A DNA stretch of 64,000 bases from NCBI RefSeq assembly GCF_019059575.1, contig NW_024881854.1, positions 372,001 through 436,000 on the forward strand, given 5' to 3'. The translations under genes and the position numbers were made by a program. Shown here one piece after another: positions 22,796 through 34,182 of this stretch. Source of the DNA: Amphibalanus amphitrite (lineage: Eukaryota; Arthropoda; Thecostraca; Balanomorpha; Balanidae). Position 1 is the first letter of the stretch; each line of letters begins with the position of its first letter. Under the pieces are notes generated by a model. It was not told where the DNA came from, searched no databases, and saw only the letters and a program-made list of their open reading frames with translations.

Positions 22796-24529
22796 TCATG
22801 TCTTTGCAAGCGCAGCGGGACGGAGAAATGTATTTGATGCGCGCGACTAACAGTGGCGCGCAGCAAAGCCTTTCTCTGCCCGCGGGCGCAAACTGTAGCC
22901 TGTAGCGACACCTACCGCACGACGTGAGCACCACCGGCCCTCAGGCCTCAGTGAGCGCCCGCAGTGCCACGTGACAATATGTGTTCTGTCCACCGCCACC
23001 CCGCCGCCGCCTGTCTCGTTTATCTTGTAGCACTGTGAACGTGCTCCCGGCTATGTATATTGTTACCCTGATGTGTACCTCACGGGGGCGTTACCCTCAC
23101 CCAAAGAGCATGACTTGGGGTAAATGTCAGGAATACATAGACCCGTATCCACCAGTCATGTCTTTGCAAGCGCAGCGGGACGGAGAAAATCAGTTGGAGT
23201 CTTGAGTCCCAGCCAGAGTCGGAGTGAGAGTCGCCAAAACATTCAGGACTTCGACTCCAGATTCGAACATATCAAAACTTCGATTCAATCCATGTCTTAG
23301 CTGGTGTTAGCTGAATTTTACACTCGGGTTTCACCAGTCTAGCACGCTGACACGAAATTTTAGTGTCAAGACCTAGCTCGAAAAATTCGGGGTTGGGTTG
23401 GGGTCGTTTCCGACTCTGGCCAAAGGTCTGTGACATGTTCAAGTGCCGTTAAAGTACCACAGGGCTAACGAGGGCCGTGCGTAGGCTCCTAAAAAGTCCC
23501 ACTGAACTCTAAGAAGGGATCCCACGCTAGCTTCCGAGGGACCCAAACTGACCTCTGAGGGTCCTCAGGCCGGCACTTATGAACACCACTACGATCTTCC
23601 ACCGCTGATTCTGAAGGCTCGGGCGCAAATCTTTGAGAGCCACTTTGGCAGTCCTTTTAAGGGCCTCCGCCGGTCTCAACAGCCCCATATTGGCTTCTGA
23701 GGGTCCATCGGTGTGCAAGGGGCGGACCCATGGTAGTCTCTGAGGGCCCTTTCGACTTTGATGACCATCCTTACGACAGGCCTATGAAGACCTACACGGG
23801 CCTTATCATAGAGGGGCCACGTGTGCCTCTGAGCAGGGCTGCGAGGTCGGGGTCGGAGTCGGTCGGAGTCGACAGCTCTGACCGGAGTCGAAGTCGGTTT
23901 TGGAAGCCGGGGTCGGATTCGGGTCGAAGGCACCGATAAATCCATCACGGAAACTGAGCATGCTAGAATATGGATTTTTAGAAGGGCGAACCGATTCCCT
24001 GGATCATTTGCAACTCTTTTTTCTGGATAAGGTTTGGGATCATCTGCACGGACCCGTCCGAGGGAGGGAGGGGGAGGGGCCTTACAGACCCATTGTATCC
24101 TTCCCATTAATAGGCTCTACCCTGCTAAACTAACGTAACGGGCAATGCGTTTTTAACTGACGTAACTGATTTTGCCCAGGAAATCCTAAAAAAATACTTT
24201 CTACATTTCATAGCTAGAGGAAAAACTGCATCACCATTGCATTCCTCGCGCGCCATGGCGCGTCGAGTGACATATAAAACGTGTAAGTAATGACTATAGA
24301 AAGGCATGATTAAAGACCAAATTGGATTTTGTCTCCCCCCCCCAACCGAAAATCTCTGGCGACGCCTATGGATGCAGATGAGTCCAATGGTACAAAGTTG
24401 GGTATTATGAAATAAAATTGAATTCGTTTGCACGAATATCAATCAATCAATTGAATTTAAAACGAATGGCATTTTACTTTTTTATTCCAACCTCTTATAG
24501 AATTGGGGTGCCCTTTTTATGCTCGTCGA
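22796..24529. other. Mixed repeat fragments, no gene
   Basis: The stretch contains empty-site copies (23089-23300), a partial CAGGGCTGCGAGGTCGG hAT end near 23835 with GGAGTC repeats, and a loose 'tctgagggtcc' repeat (23555-23750). No supported coding region. Confidence 0.4.
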
Positions 24530-25310
24530 CTGGCGAGACCCACTTTTGCTGGAATCACCTTTTTCATTGGGCCCCCTTCTACTGCTGGGGTCGCCTCTCC
24601 CTCTCTCCTGCTGAGGTCACCCCTCATTCTGCTCGGCGAGACTTACTTCTGATTGGCGCTCCTCCTCTGCTGGGGTTTCACTTTTCTGCTGGAGTCTGAC
24701 ATTTCCCTTGCCGGGTATGCCCTATTTTTGCTAAAGGCGTCCCACCAGTCACCACCTCTGCTGGGGGCGCCCCCGGCCCCACTGCTGCTGGACGAGCCCA
24801 ACTTTTGCTCCAGGTGCCCCTTTTGTATTAGGGCGCCTCTCTTTTTTAGGCATCCCTCTCCCGGTAGGGCGCCCCTTTCTGGTGTGGCGCCCCTTTCTGC
24901 TGGGAGCGCTCCTCTTCTTCTGGGGGCGCCCCACTACTGCTGGACGAGCCCAACTTTTGCTTGAGGTGCCCCATTTATATTGGAGTGCCTCTCTTCTTCT
25001 GGAAGCATCCCTCTTCTGGTGGGGCGCCCCCTTTCTGCTGGGGTGTCCTTCTTCTGCTAGGGCACCCCTCTTCTGGTGAGGCGCCCCTTTCTGCTGGAGT
25101 CGCCCGTGTTCTACTGAGGAAGCTCTTCTACTGGGCGAATCCATGCTTGAGGTGCCTCATTCCTACTGGGGGCGCCTCTCCTCCGCTGGGGCGCCAGTCT
25201 TATGCTTGACGATCTCAACCTACGTTGGAGGTGCCCTACTTCTGCCTCGGGCGCTCCGCTTTTGCTGAGAAAGTCCCGCTTTTGCCGGGGTGCCCCTTTC
25301 ACCCATTTTT
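24530..25310. repeat. Degenerate ~20-bp minisatellite
   Basis: The unit is approximately 'ttctgctggggcgcccc', repeated for about 780 bp with heavy divergence. Stop-free frames on both strands across it (for example 24749-25144 minus) are a by-product of the repeat. It lies inside the hAT at 15038. Confidence 0.7.
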
Positions 25311-25560
25311 GGGGGACGATACGACTGGACGCTTCCCAAGCCCGCAAGCATCACGACGCCGGTCACGAGACGGAATGTAGCCGGGAAATCACCCTCGCCA
25401 TCTGCTAAAGAGCTTATCGGTGTCGGGCGGCGTGTGGTGCGCCGCTTAGCCTATGGGGGTGCACTTTGACGTGATGGGGGTGCACTTTCAGGGGATGGGG
25501 GTGCACCTGCACCCCCATACATATAGAAAGTTACACCGCTGCCTACGGGGCGCGGGTTAA

Positions 25561-25905
25561 GCATTAAATGCAAAATTAGAGCTTGAGATTGTCCGGCATT
25601 TAGCCCAACAGGATACCTCTTCATTCGTCCTAGCTGAACCCAGCATAAGCTCAGCTTGTCTGAACTCGGACACACCATCAACATTGCCGAGACTGAATTT
25701 GAGCTCGACGCCGGGCCATGGGCCTGAACTTTGTGGTCATGGGCGCGGGAGCTGGGGGTCAGTGGGGGCAGTCTGCCCCCACAACTCTGGGGGCGTGGGG
25801 GCGCTGCACCACAACTTTTCATAGGGGTAGGAACCGTCGGGGCAGCTTGCCCTCCCTGAATTAGCAATTGTGGGTCACAAAGAAAAACTAAAGGGAAGAA
25901 AACAT
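25561..25905. other. Short spacer between TTAA elements
   Basis: 25735-25850 ('gcgcgggagctgggggtca...') resembles 62206-62280, so it is part of an unclassified repeat. No gene seen. Confidence 0.35.
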
Positions 25906-26915
25906 TTAACCCGCGCACCGACGGGGGGGGGCGGATATCCGCCCCCCCCCCTGAGGTTTTTCGCGGATAGCGGGAAAACCGCGGCGCGTAGCGCCGCGAA
26001 ATTTGGTATGACTATTCCCTCATCAATTTTACACATGGTGTGCAAGTTTGAACCTCCTAACTTTTAAGGTCAGGTCACCAGGTCACTTTGAATGACCCAA
26101 CCTCAAGTCACTTTTTTGCAACTTTGTCACCGTGCCAGAGCTACAGTAGATGTCGGAGGCCTTTGAAAGTCGCAGGATGTTATTAGGTCATTAGTAGCTA
26201 CAATTTGTATATCTCGGAATTTTGATGTCGGTGACCTAAGGTCAGGTCAATTTCGCGACCTCCACATTATAAGTCAATGGGGGAAAAATCAACTCCCTGT
26301 TTTTACCACTAAAACGGGTCGGAATGGCCCCATATACCATACATGACTTCACATACGATCAGCCTTCACTACCTTCAGGTCTGTTTTGCTGTTGGGCAGC
26401 TGTAAGGTCATGTGACGTCATCAAAGGTCACCAAAGGTTTTTTTGCCAATAACTCCTTACAGGAACAAGATACAGCCGCGCGGATGGTCTCATTGTGTTC
26501 AGCTCGTCAAGACGCATCTATTGATATACATGATGACCTCGAGGTCACGTGACCTGAGGTCAACCTTTGACCTTGACCTTTCGAGGTCAACATATATATC
26601 ATTCGATGCGGATTGACGAGAGGATCACGATGGTGCCCTTAGTTTGTTCCTATCTTGACTACTTCGAAAGTTATTCGAGAAAAACCCTCTCCATATCTAG
26701 CGCCGCCATTTTGACTTTTTCGACCCCTGTGACGTCATCTTTGACCTGACCTGAAAATGACCTCAGTAAAAATTGTAGACCTTGTCCGTGCATATCCGAT
26801 GCCGTTTACCGCTTGTCGCTATCTTGCTTCGTTCTCGAGATCTCAGGGGGGGCGGTCATCCGCCCCCCCCCGTCGGTACTAAGTTGGCGCAGACCCCCGT
26901 CGGTGCGCGGGTTAA
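25906..26915. mobile_element. TTAA element, tip GCACCGACGGGGG
   Basis: It begins TTAACCCGCGCACCGACGGG and ends with the reverse complement. The left hairpin is G-run/'cggatatccg'/C-run and the GC stem-loop is cgcggcgc/gta/gcgccgcg (about 25982-26000). The duplicated tip is at the right end ('cccgtcggtactaagttgg' then 'cccccgtcggtgcgcgg'). Conserved blocks 'attataagtcaatggg' (26266-26281) and the inverted core (26490-26640) are shared with family A. AGGTCA hexamers are dense at 26066-26100, 26510-26590 and 26740-26760. Confidence 0.9.
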
Positions 26916-26961
26916 GAAAAAATCCCCCTTTTTGCCTGGCTTGAAAGCTCATGTGGAAGGT

Positions 26962-28713
26962 TTAACCCTATTAGTGGCAGGATCCTGGCTACCCCTATTA
27001 GTGGCAGGGGGGGCTGTTTACGACCCCCCCCCCTGATATCTCGAGATCTAACGGGCCGATTTTCAAAATTCAAACGGCATTCGATTTCGCTCAACGTGAT
27101 CTACATTTCTACAAAATAAAAATTAAAAAATGTCAATAGGGGGGTAGAGGGGGGTAAAAACGGGCAAATTGCAGATACATTTTAGACTGTTTATCACGGC
27201 CAGGTTTCTGAACCAATCTTAACGCAACTTTTGCCGATCGATAGCGAATGAACCAGGAATTCACATGGGTCCTAGAAATATGCATTTTCAAAAATCATAG
27301 GCGGATACAGATCATTGAGATTGGGGGTACACAAAAAGTATAGTAAATAATGTTTTTGTTGGTGCTGTTTCTAAAAAGGGTGGTAATGGTCTTGTTATGT
27401 TACGATTTTCTTTTGAGAGAACGACTATAATTGTATTGGTCATGCATAGGCGGTGTCAGGGCACCTATGTTGGGAGGTAAAACATAACCCCCCTTTTTGG
27501 ACGCCTGGATCCGCCTATTATAGCAAAAACGTGTCAAAAGAGGATGCACAATAACTTTGTATATGTTACCACATGATACCTTTCATTTACTGTTCGTAAA
27601 ACTGGTGCATACAGTTATAACACGCGCAGTGGAAGGGGGGGCGGATTTCGCCCACCCCTCCTGTTTTTCGCCAATAACTCGCGCCGCAAGCATAATATCA
27701 ATGTGAAATTTCAGCTACCTGTCCAGAATTGAACTGCGGATCTTCTCGTGCAAGAAGTAAGAAAATCGGTTCACGACTTTTCTAGTAATAGCGGTGTAAA
27801 GTCAAACATCCTGCCGCCGCGGCGGCGCGGCGGCGCGGCGGCCGGCGCTAGCCGTTACGCGCCGCCTGAATTGTAGACTGTGCCGGGGCGGGACGGTTCC
27901 GTCTTTACATCGCGCTCCTTACCGCTGATTATATTAGATTCGCGTCAAATTCGGTGAGAAGACTGAGAAATGTACAGGCAATCATATGGTCAAAGAATTT
28001 TGAAAATCAGTCGGTAACAACTTGAGTTATGAGTGTGTAAACACAAAATTGTGATTGCCGCGTTTCCCGCGTCGGCCGATGCCGCTTCAGCCGGCGACAT
28101 CTTACCCTTCGCAGGCTTCTAACTGCCATATTTATTGTTGGATTATCTAGAAATTCACCATACATACTCACAAATGTTTGCTCTTTCGTATAGTGAAAGA
28201 TTTTAAAAAATCGGCCGGTAACTTTTTGAGTTATCGGCGTGTAAACGCAAAAAAGTCGCTAATATGGCAAATTTGACCACATTTGACCTCATTTGACCTT
28301 GAAGATATTGACCTAGGGTCATGAAATTCACACACAACAGAGTTCCCCATGGCCCCCACCTACCCTCCAAATTTCGTCTTTCTAGCTCCAGTGGGAGCTG
28401 AGATCTTAGGGGGGGGCGACATCCGCCCCCCCCCTTCCACTGGGCGTAGTACTCGCAACCCTTCCACTGCGCGTGATAATACATCAGCATCGTGATCTTC
28501 GCCCAAATGACTCGCTTCACGAATAGGACCCCCCAATTCCCAGTGCTCTGGAGCCGCCCCTGGTTATGAACTTGAAGTATTCAGGGAATGTGCCCAATTT
28601 AGTTTTAGGAAAAGTCAGAAAATTTCAGCATCGTAGCTTCAGCGGTTTCGGAGATATTCCCGAAAAACCTGAGGGGTGGATGAAAACAACCCCCCTGCCA
28701 CTAATAGGGTTAA
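26962..28713. mobile_element. TTAA family D element (tip TATTAGTGGCAG), copy 1, with nested TTAT element
   Basis: Ends TTAACCCTATTAGTGGCAG and CTGCCACTAATAGGGTTAA. The left tip is duplicated around 'gatcctggctacccc'. It is interrupted by the element at 27621-28475; the sister copy at 55490 lacks that insertion. It shares its right TTAA (28710-28713) with the next element. Confidence 0.9.
27621..28475. mobile_element. TTAT/ATAA-TSD element with AGGTCA-type plan, copy 1
   Basis: The ends are CACGCGCAGTGGAAGG and CCTTCCACTGCGCGTG with a 4-bp TSD ATAA (27617-27620, 28476-28479). It has the same plan as the TTAA families: G-run/'cggatttcg'/C-run hairpin, one duplicated tip at the right ('ttccactgggcgtagtactcg' region) and TTTGACCT hexamers (28270-28315). 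It also carries a striking CGG palindrome (27812-27850). Length 855 bp, equal to copy 2. Confidence 0.88.
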
Positions 28714-30354
28714 CCCTCACCGGACCTATTGGTTTTCTACATACGCGCCGGCCGAGGGGGGGGGCGGGTACGACCCCCCTCGCCGTTTCGCCCCTGGTGG
28801 AGCTAGCGCGTCGCGGAAAAACGAGCGTGTGAGCCGTTACGAGACGCAGAGATTGGTACCCGATTTTAAGGTCCTAGGTCAACCGGTGACCTCTGAGGTC
28901 AGGTCAAGTGCCCCAAGGTACGGTTCAGTTTTTGGTGAATAACTTCGCAAAAAAAACGGCCGCAGAGCGCCGATTTTGGCAGCATCGTGTTCGTCTCGCT
29001 CAGGCGCGTCGAATGATATACTTTTGTCCGGGTCAGATCAATTTGTGGTGTTGATATCAGGTCAAGGTCAGGTCAGCACCCCCAGGTCACGAAGTTGATC
29101 GAAAGAGGTCATGTCGCATATCATTCGATTCGGCAGGTCTTTCTGAGTCCATTGGTGGCTTTCCCGACTCGCTAGCTCAATTTGATCAAGAGTTATTGGC
29201 GAAAAACTAATATGACCTTGATGACGTCATAAATGACGTCACGCAAGGTCAACATTGCAAAAGTGACGCATCTAACCTTGCAAGGAGTGCATCAAATCAC
29301 GATTCTGTGTGCTTGAGATAGTTGGAGATCGTTCCCGGCGCCAGAATAGCAGTTTGAATTTTTCCCCATTGACTTATAACAGAGTTGGCCTACGTTACGT
29401 TATTTTGAAGTTTTCGGTAACCCGTAGCTGTCAGTAAGTACCGTTTCGTAGCGTAATTGGGATGTTTCGGTAGCGTAGTACGGAAAATAATAGAATAACG
29501 TAAGAACTACGAAATGGAATCCGTAGCAATTGCAGGTCAGCTGTATTTGTATAAGGTACATATTTTTTTCAGTTTACTCATATCGTCACCAGACCTCCCG
29601 CCGTTTACACGGATGTGAGACGCCTGCTATATGAATACCACTGAGTCTTTCTTCCGGCCGGACCGACACCGGGGATTTCCCACTGGGGAGTCCCAGGGAA
29701 TTCCCTGTCGAAAGTCCAGTGCATCTAGCGAGTAGCGCGTAGGCACCGCCGCACCGACGATGCTGCAAAGCCGAAGATGATTGTGCGCAGTATTTGGCTT
29801 ACTATGTAGAGACTAACCGTTTCCACTGGGTAGGGGAGAGCGGGGCCAGTTGAAACACGGGGTCAGATGAAACATGGCTTTATTTTCAACAGCATGCAAC
29901 ATATGGCGTTGCCGACACCACTGCGCATCCGCGCTCGACCACTTCCTTTGACAACGGCGTTTGGGCGGCAAACGGACGGTAATTTTGATTTGACACTTGT
30001 TTTTGTGTTTTTGAGAGGCGTTTGGGAGAAATCGTTTTGATGAATATTTTGTGATATCTCATATACCTTTGTTTGCTGAAAGAAGAACTCCTGGCTTCGG
30101 AATAACACCTTATTTGGCCCTTCATTCAGCATGATGCCGTCCCTCCAGCTCGTTTGACTTGTGCTTTACGGCGCGTGCGAGATGGCGGGAGCGGATGGGG
30201 TCAATTGAAACGCTTCTCTGAGGGTCAGTTGAAACAGGGCCACTGGCCGTTTCAATGGACCCCGGTGACCTTTGCAATGGTTATTGTTCAGGGGCTGTAA
30301 ACGTTAAAGGAAATAGTCCACCTTTGAAATGAGCTTTTAAACTGAAATAGTAGT

Positions 30355-31239
30355 TTAACCCTATTAGTGGCAGGGGGGGGGGGGTGTTTTTATCCACCCC
30401 TCAGGTTTTTCGGGAATATCTCCGAAACCGCTGAAGCTACGATGCTGAAATTTTCTGACTTTTCCTAAAACTAAATTGGGCACATTCCCTGAAAATTTCA
30501 AGTTCATAACTTTATCAGGGGCGGCTCCAGAGCACTGGGAATTGGGGGGTCCTATTCGTGAAGCGAGTCATTTGGGCGAAGATCACGATGCTGCACCAGT
30601 TCTACGAACAGTGAATGAAAGGTATCATGTGATAACATATACAAAGTTATTGTGCATCCTCTTTTGACACGTTTTTGCTATAATAGGCGGATCCAGGCGT
30701 CCAAAAAGGGGGGTTATTTTTTACCTCCCAACATAGGTGCCCTGGCACCGCCTATGCATGACCAATACAATTTTAGTCGTTCTCTCATAAGAAAATTGTA
30801 ACATAACAAGACCATTGCCACCCTTTTTAGAAACAGTACCAACAAAAACCTTATTTACTATACTTTTTGTGTACCCCCAATCTCAATGATCTGTATCCGC
30901 CTATGATTTTTGAAAATGCATATTTTTAGGATCCATGTGAATTCCTGGTTCATTCTCTATCGATCGGCAAAAGTTGTGTTAAGATTGGTTCAGAAACCTG
31001 GCCGTGATAAACAGTCTAAAATGTATCTGCAATTTGCCCTTTTTTACCCCCCTCTACCCCCCTATTGACTTTTTTAATTTTTTTTCTAAGAAATGTAGAT
31101 CTCGTTGAGCCAAATCGAATGCCGTTTGAATTTTGAAAATCGGCCCGTTAGATCTCGAGATATCAAGGGGGGGGGGTCGTAAACAGCCCCCCCTGCCACT
31201 AATATGGGGTAGCCAGGAGCCTGCCACTAATAGGGTTAA
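30355..31239. mobile_element. TTAA family D element, copy 2
   Basis: Intact 885-bp copy in opposite orientation to copy 1. Ends TTAACCCTATTAGTGGCAG and CTGCCACTAATAGGGTTAA, with the duplicated tip at the right ('gccactaatatggggtagcc'). It lacks the TTAT insertion. AGGTCA hexamers are scarce in this family, unlike the others. Confidence 0.9.
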
Positions 31240-31480
31240 TAGAGCTCAATTTTTGACCCCTTTTCTCCAGCCTTTTGCTTGAAAGCACACTATAGCCTGA
31301 GATATTTCTCACTTTCCTCATCCGCTCATTTTACCATAGTCTATGTACTTTATGTCACCTATTATGAGGAACTTTGCACTTTTAGCTTTCCAACGACCTA
31401 TTGAATGTAGCATTTGGAAAAGTAAACCGGACAAAATATCTCCTTACGAAAGTGGCCTTAAAGAGGAAAACATCCCATTG

Positions 31481-32526
31481 TTAACCCTCGCCGGACCTAT
31501 TGGTTTTCTACATACGCGCCGGCCGAGGGGGGGGGGGGGCGGGTACGACCCCCCCCCTCGCCGTTTCGCCCCTGGTGGAGCTAGCGCGTCGCGGAAAAAA
31601 CGAGCGTGTGCGCCGTTACGAGACGCAGAGATTGGTACCCGATTTTAAGGTCCTAGGTCAACCGGTGACCTCTGAGGTCAGGTCAAGTGCCCCAGGGTAC
31701 GGTTCAGTTTTTGGTGAATAACTTCGCAAAAAACGGCCGCAGAGCCGCGATTTTGGCAGCATCGTGTTCGCCTCGCTCAGGCGCGTCGAATGATATACTT
31801 TTTGTTCGGGTCAGGTCAACTTAGGGTGTTGACCTCAGGTCAAGGTCAGGTCAGCACCCCCAGGTCACGAAGTTGGTCGAAAGAGGTCATGTCGCATATC
31901 ATTCGATTCGGCAGGTCTTCCTGAGTCCATTGGTGGCTTTCTCGACTCGCTAGCTCAATTTGGTCGGGAGTTATTGACGAAAAACTAATATGACCTTGAT
32001 GACGTCATAAATGACGTCACGGAAAGTCAACATTGCAAAAGTGACGCATCTAACCTTGCAAGGAGTGCATCAAATCACGATTCTGTGTGCTTGAGATAGT
32101 TGGAGATCGTTCCCGGCGCCAGAATAGCAGTTTTCATTTTTCCCCATTGACTTATAATGGTGAGGTCACGAAAATGACCTGACCTCATATGACCTTTAGG
32201 AAAAATCCGAGATAAACAAGTTGTGAGACTCATAATGGATACTAGATCCTGCAAGTTTCATTTCCCTGTGACATCTCCTCTGGCAGTGAGGGCGTTGCGA
32301 AGTTGCGACATCTGAAGACCGTGCAGAGGTTCACTTATGACGTCATAGGTCAGTGACCTGACCTGACCCAAAAATGCGGTTGGTGTCAAAAGATGCGGCT
32401 TGGATCAAAGGTCAGGTATGCCAAGTTTCAGCTCTCTATCGCCAGCGTGTTCGGAGCTATCGCGAAAAAACCCTATGGGGGGGCGGCACCCGCCCCCCCC
32501 CCCCCCCCTCGGCCGGCGAGGGTTAA
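31481..32526. mobile_element. TTAA family E element, copy 2 (intact)
   Basis: Ends TTAACCCTCGCCGG and CCGGCGAGGGTTAA, TTAA on both sides. The insertion site is empty in the related GGGGAGAG copy (43653-43662, 'ctatccttaacaatggg'). It contains the conserved 'ccccattgacttataatgg' block (32142-32160), the inverted core (31759-31925) and many AGGTCA/TGACCT hexamers. Confidence 0.9.
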
Positions 32527-32657
32527 GGATAGGTGCAATTGACCCCATGGGCTGGTTCAATTGACCCTCGCATCGGGGTCATTTGAAACGGGCGTAGAGC
32601 TGTTTTATAAGCATGCGTTTGGCAGCAAAATATGTTTGAAACATAATTTTACATATC

Positions 32658-34182
32658 TTAACCCATTAATGCCGCTTGGGTCATATATGACCCAAAAGCA
32701 ACATCTTAACATTTTTTCTGAATGGAGGCAAGTGGCACTTTTAGGAACTTGTGCGTGTGTTTTGTTGGATTTGTGGGTTCAGCGACGAGCGTCGGAGCCG
32801 CATAAAACTCGTGTGAGCTCGTCCACTGAAGTTTCTGGAGCCAAAGACGACGGGACTGCACAGCCGCCGGTCACTGGCAATGGCGCGCCGTCCTAAAAAG
32901 TAATATTATGCTATGTTTGCACTTTACTATCAATTGAATGATCGTCCACCTGGCATCTAAATTTGTCTGAAAAAGGCATGCTGTATATTTTTGCCCTTCT
33001 TGTCGCCATCGGATAGCTTTTTTTCCTCGATAAATATCATTGGGTCATAAATGACCCAGCCGGCAATAGTGTTGTCAATTTTCTCGTATTTTGAATACAA
33101 GGGAAGCAATTGATGATTAAACGATTATTTATTTCTGGGGGTTGTGATCAGATCACAGTGGCGGATCCAAGGGGGGGGGGGGTCATATGGGTCACTCATG
33201 ACCTCCCCTGGGACCCGGGGGCACCTCCGACCTATCAGGGGCACCACAGGCCTAGTGTTGCGATGTTGGGATATCATGAGCGGACCGGTTGTCCGGGGCC
33301 GTGACGCGGGGCGGGCCGGCGACTCGGCCGGCCGAGGGGCACCACGGGCCTGTCAGGGGTACCACAGGCTTGTTAGGTGCACCACAGGCCTGCAAGAGCA
33401 CCATCGGCCTAGCAAGAGCACCACAGGTCTGTCAGGGGGCACCACAGACCTGCCAGGGGCACCAGCCAGAGGCCCGCCAGGGGCACAATCGACCTCACAG
33501 GGGCACCACCAGCCTCGCACGTGCACCTTGGGCTTGTAAAGGGCTCCACGGGCCTGTCGGGAGCACTTCAGGCTTGTCAGGGGCACCACAGTCCTGCCAG
33601 GACCCAGGGGCACCAGCGGCCTAGCAGGAGCACCACAGGCCCGCCAGGGGCACCACAGGCCTGCCAGGGGCACCACAGGCCTGCCAGGGGCACCACAAAC
33701 CTAGCAATGGCACCACAGACCTGTCAGGGGCTCCACAAGCCTGTCAGGGGCACCTCAGGCTTGTCAGGGCCCAGGGGCACCACAGTCCTTCCAGGGACAC
33801 CACAGGCCCGTCAGGCCTATGGTGTCCCCTCAGGAGCACCAGAGGCCTAACAGGGGCACCACAGGCCTGCCAGCGGCACCAACGGCCTCGCCAATGAGAC
33901 GTTGCAAAGCATTGCAATGCAGTGCCTCTTAATATTGTTTGGCTGAGACCGCTATACAGTATACACAATAAGGTATCTAGCTAAATCGGTTTTCGTGATA
34001 ACTCCTTATTTGTGACTATGCCAATGCCGGTTGGGTCATTTATGACCCATACTTATAACTTGAGAACCGATGGAACAATTTTTTTAAGCTTGCACAGTTT
34101 TCTTACTGGGACCCGTGTGGCTAACATTTGTTAAGGACAACTAAAGAATCAAAAAATAAAAATTCCGGCATTAATGGGTTAA
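32658..34182. mobile_element. TTAA element, tip CATTAATGCCG, carrying a minisatellite
   Basis: Ends TTAACCCATTAATGCCG and CGGCATTAATGGGTTAA; the empty site (single TTAA) is at 42568-42571 in the related host. Three 16-bp palindromes of the type GGGTCATAAATGACCC occur at 32678-32693, 33042-33057 and 34033-34048. It lacks the G-run hairpin of the other families, except for a G-run inside the minisatellite insert. Confidence 0.85.
33226..33895. repeat. ~21-bp minisatellite, unit GGGGCACCACAGGCCTGCCA
   Basis: About 30 imperfect units in tandem. Because 21 is a multiple of three, all frames run long without stops, which explains the Gly/Thr/His-rich frames on both strands. It lies inside the TTAA element at 32658. 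Confidence 0.85.

Larger units (their letters stand above)
15038..25541. mobile_element. hAT element, 10.5 kb with nested insertions
   Basis: The ends are CAGGGGTGTAACTTTTGC (15038) and GAAAGTTACACCGCTG (to 25541), flanked by the perfect 8-bp TSD CCTACGGG (15030-15037, 25542-25549). Both subterminal regions carry 'gatgggggtgcac' repeats. Contents include another hAT (15311-20157), two family A elements, a hAT (20730-22787) and a degenerate minisatellite (24530-25310). No transposase frame is visible, so it is non-autonomous or has lost its gene. Confidence 0.8.
13884..25560. mobile_element. TTAA element (tip CGCCCCGTAGG), split by a 10.5-kb hAT insertion
   Basis: The right end GCGCGGGTTAA is at 25550-25560; the rest lies left of 15037 and the two parts are joined across the hAT at 15038-25541 by the duplicated octamer CCTACGGG. 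The left part carries the 'agggctatcgattgcgc' and 'ctcgagttatgcgttgg' phrases shared with family A and AGGTCA repeats (14175-14365). An AT-rich segment shared with 49735 and 62795 also lies here. The left TTAA end was not found; the GC insert at about 13966-14018 is unexplained. Confidence 0.55.

Noticed and set aside
24653-25347. Several overlapping frames rich in Leu, Pro and Ala
   Set aside because: They are produced by the degenerate ~20-bp tandem repeat; no domain is visible.
31500-31721. Two overlapping ~70-100-codon frames
   Set aside because: They start in the G-run hairpin of a TTAA element and are repeated in its sister copy with frameshifts.
33144-33850. Long Gly/Thr/His-rich frames on both strands
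   Set aside because: The 21-bp minisatellite unit is a multiple of three, so stop-free frames are automatic.
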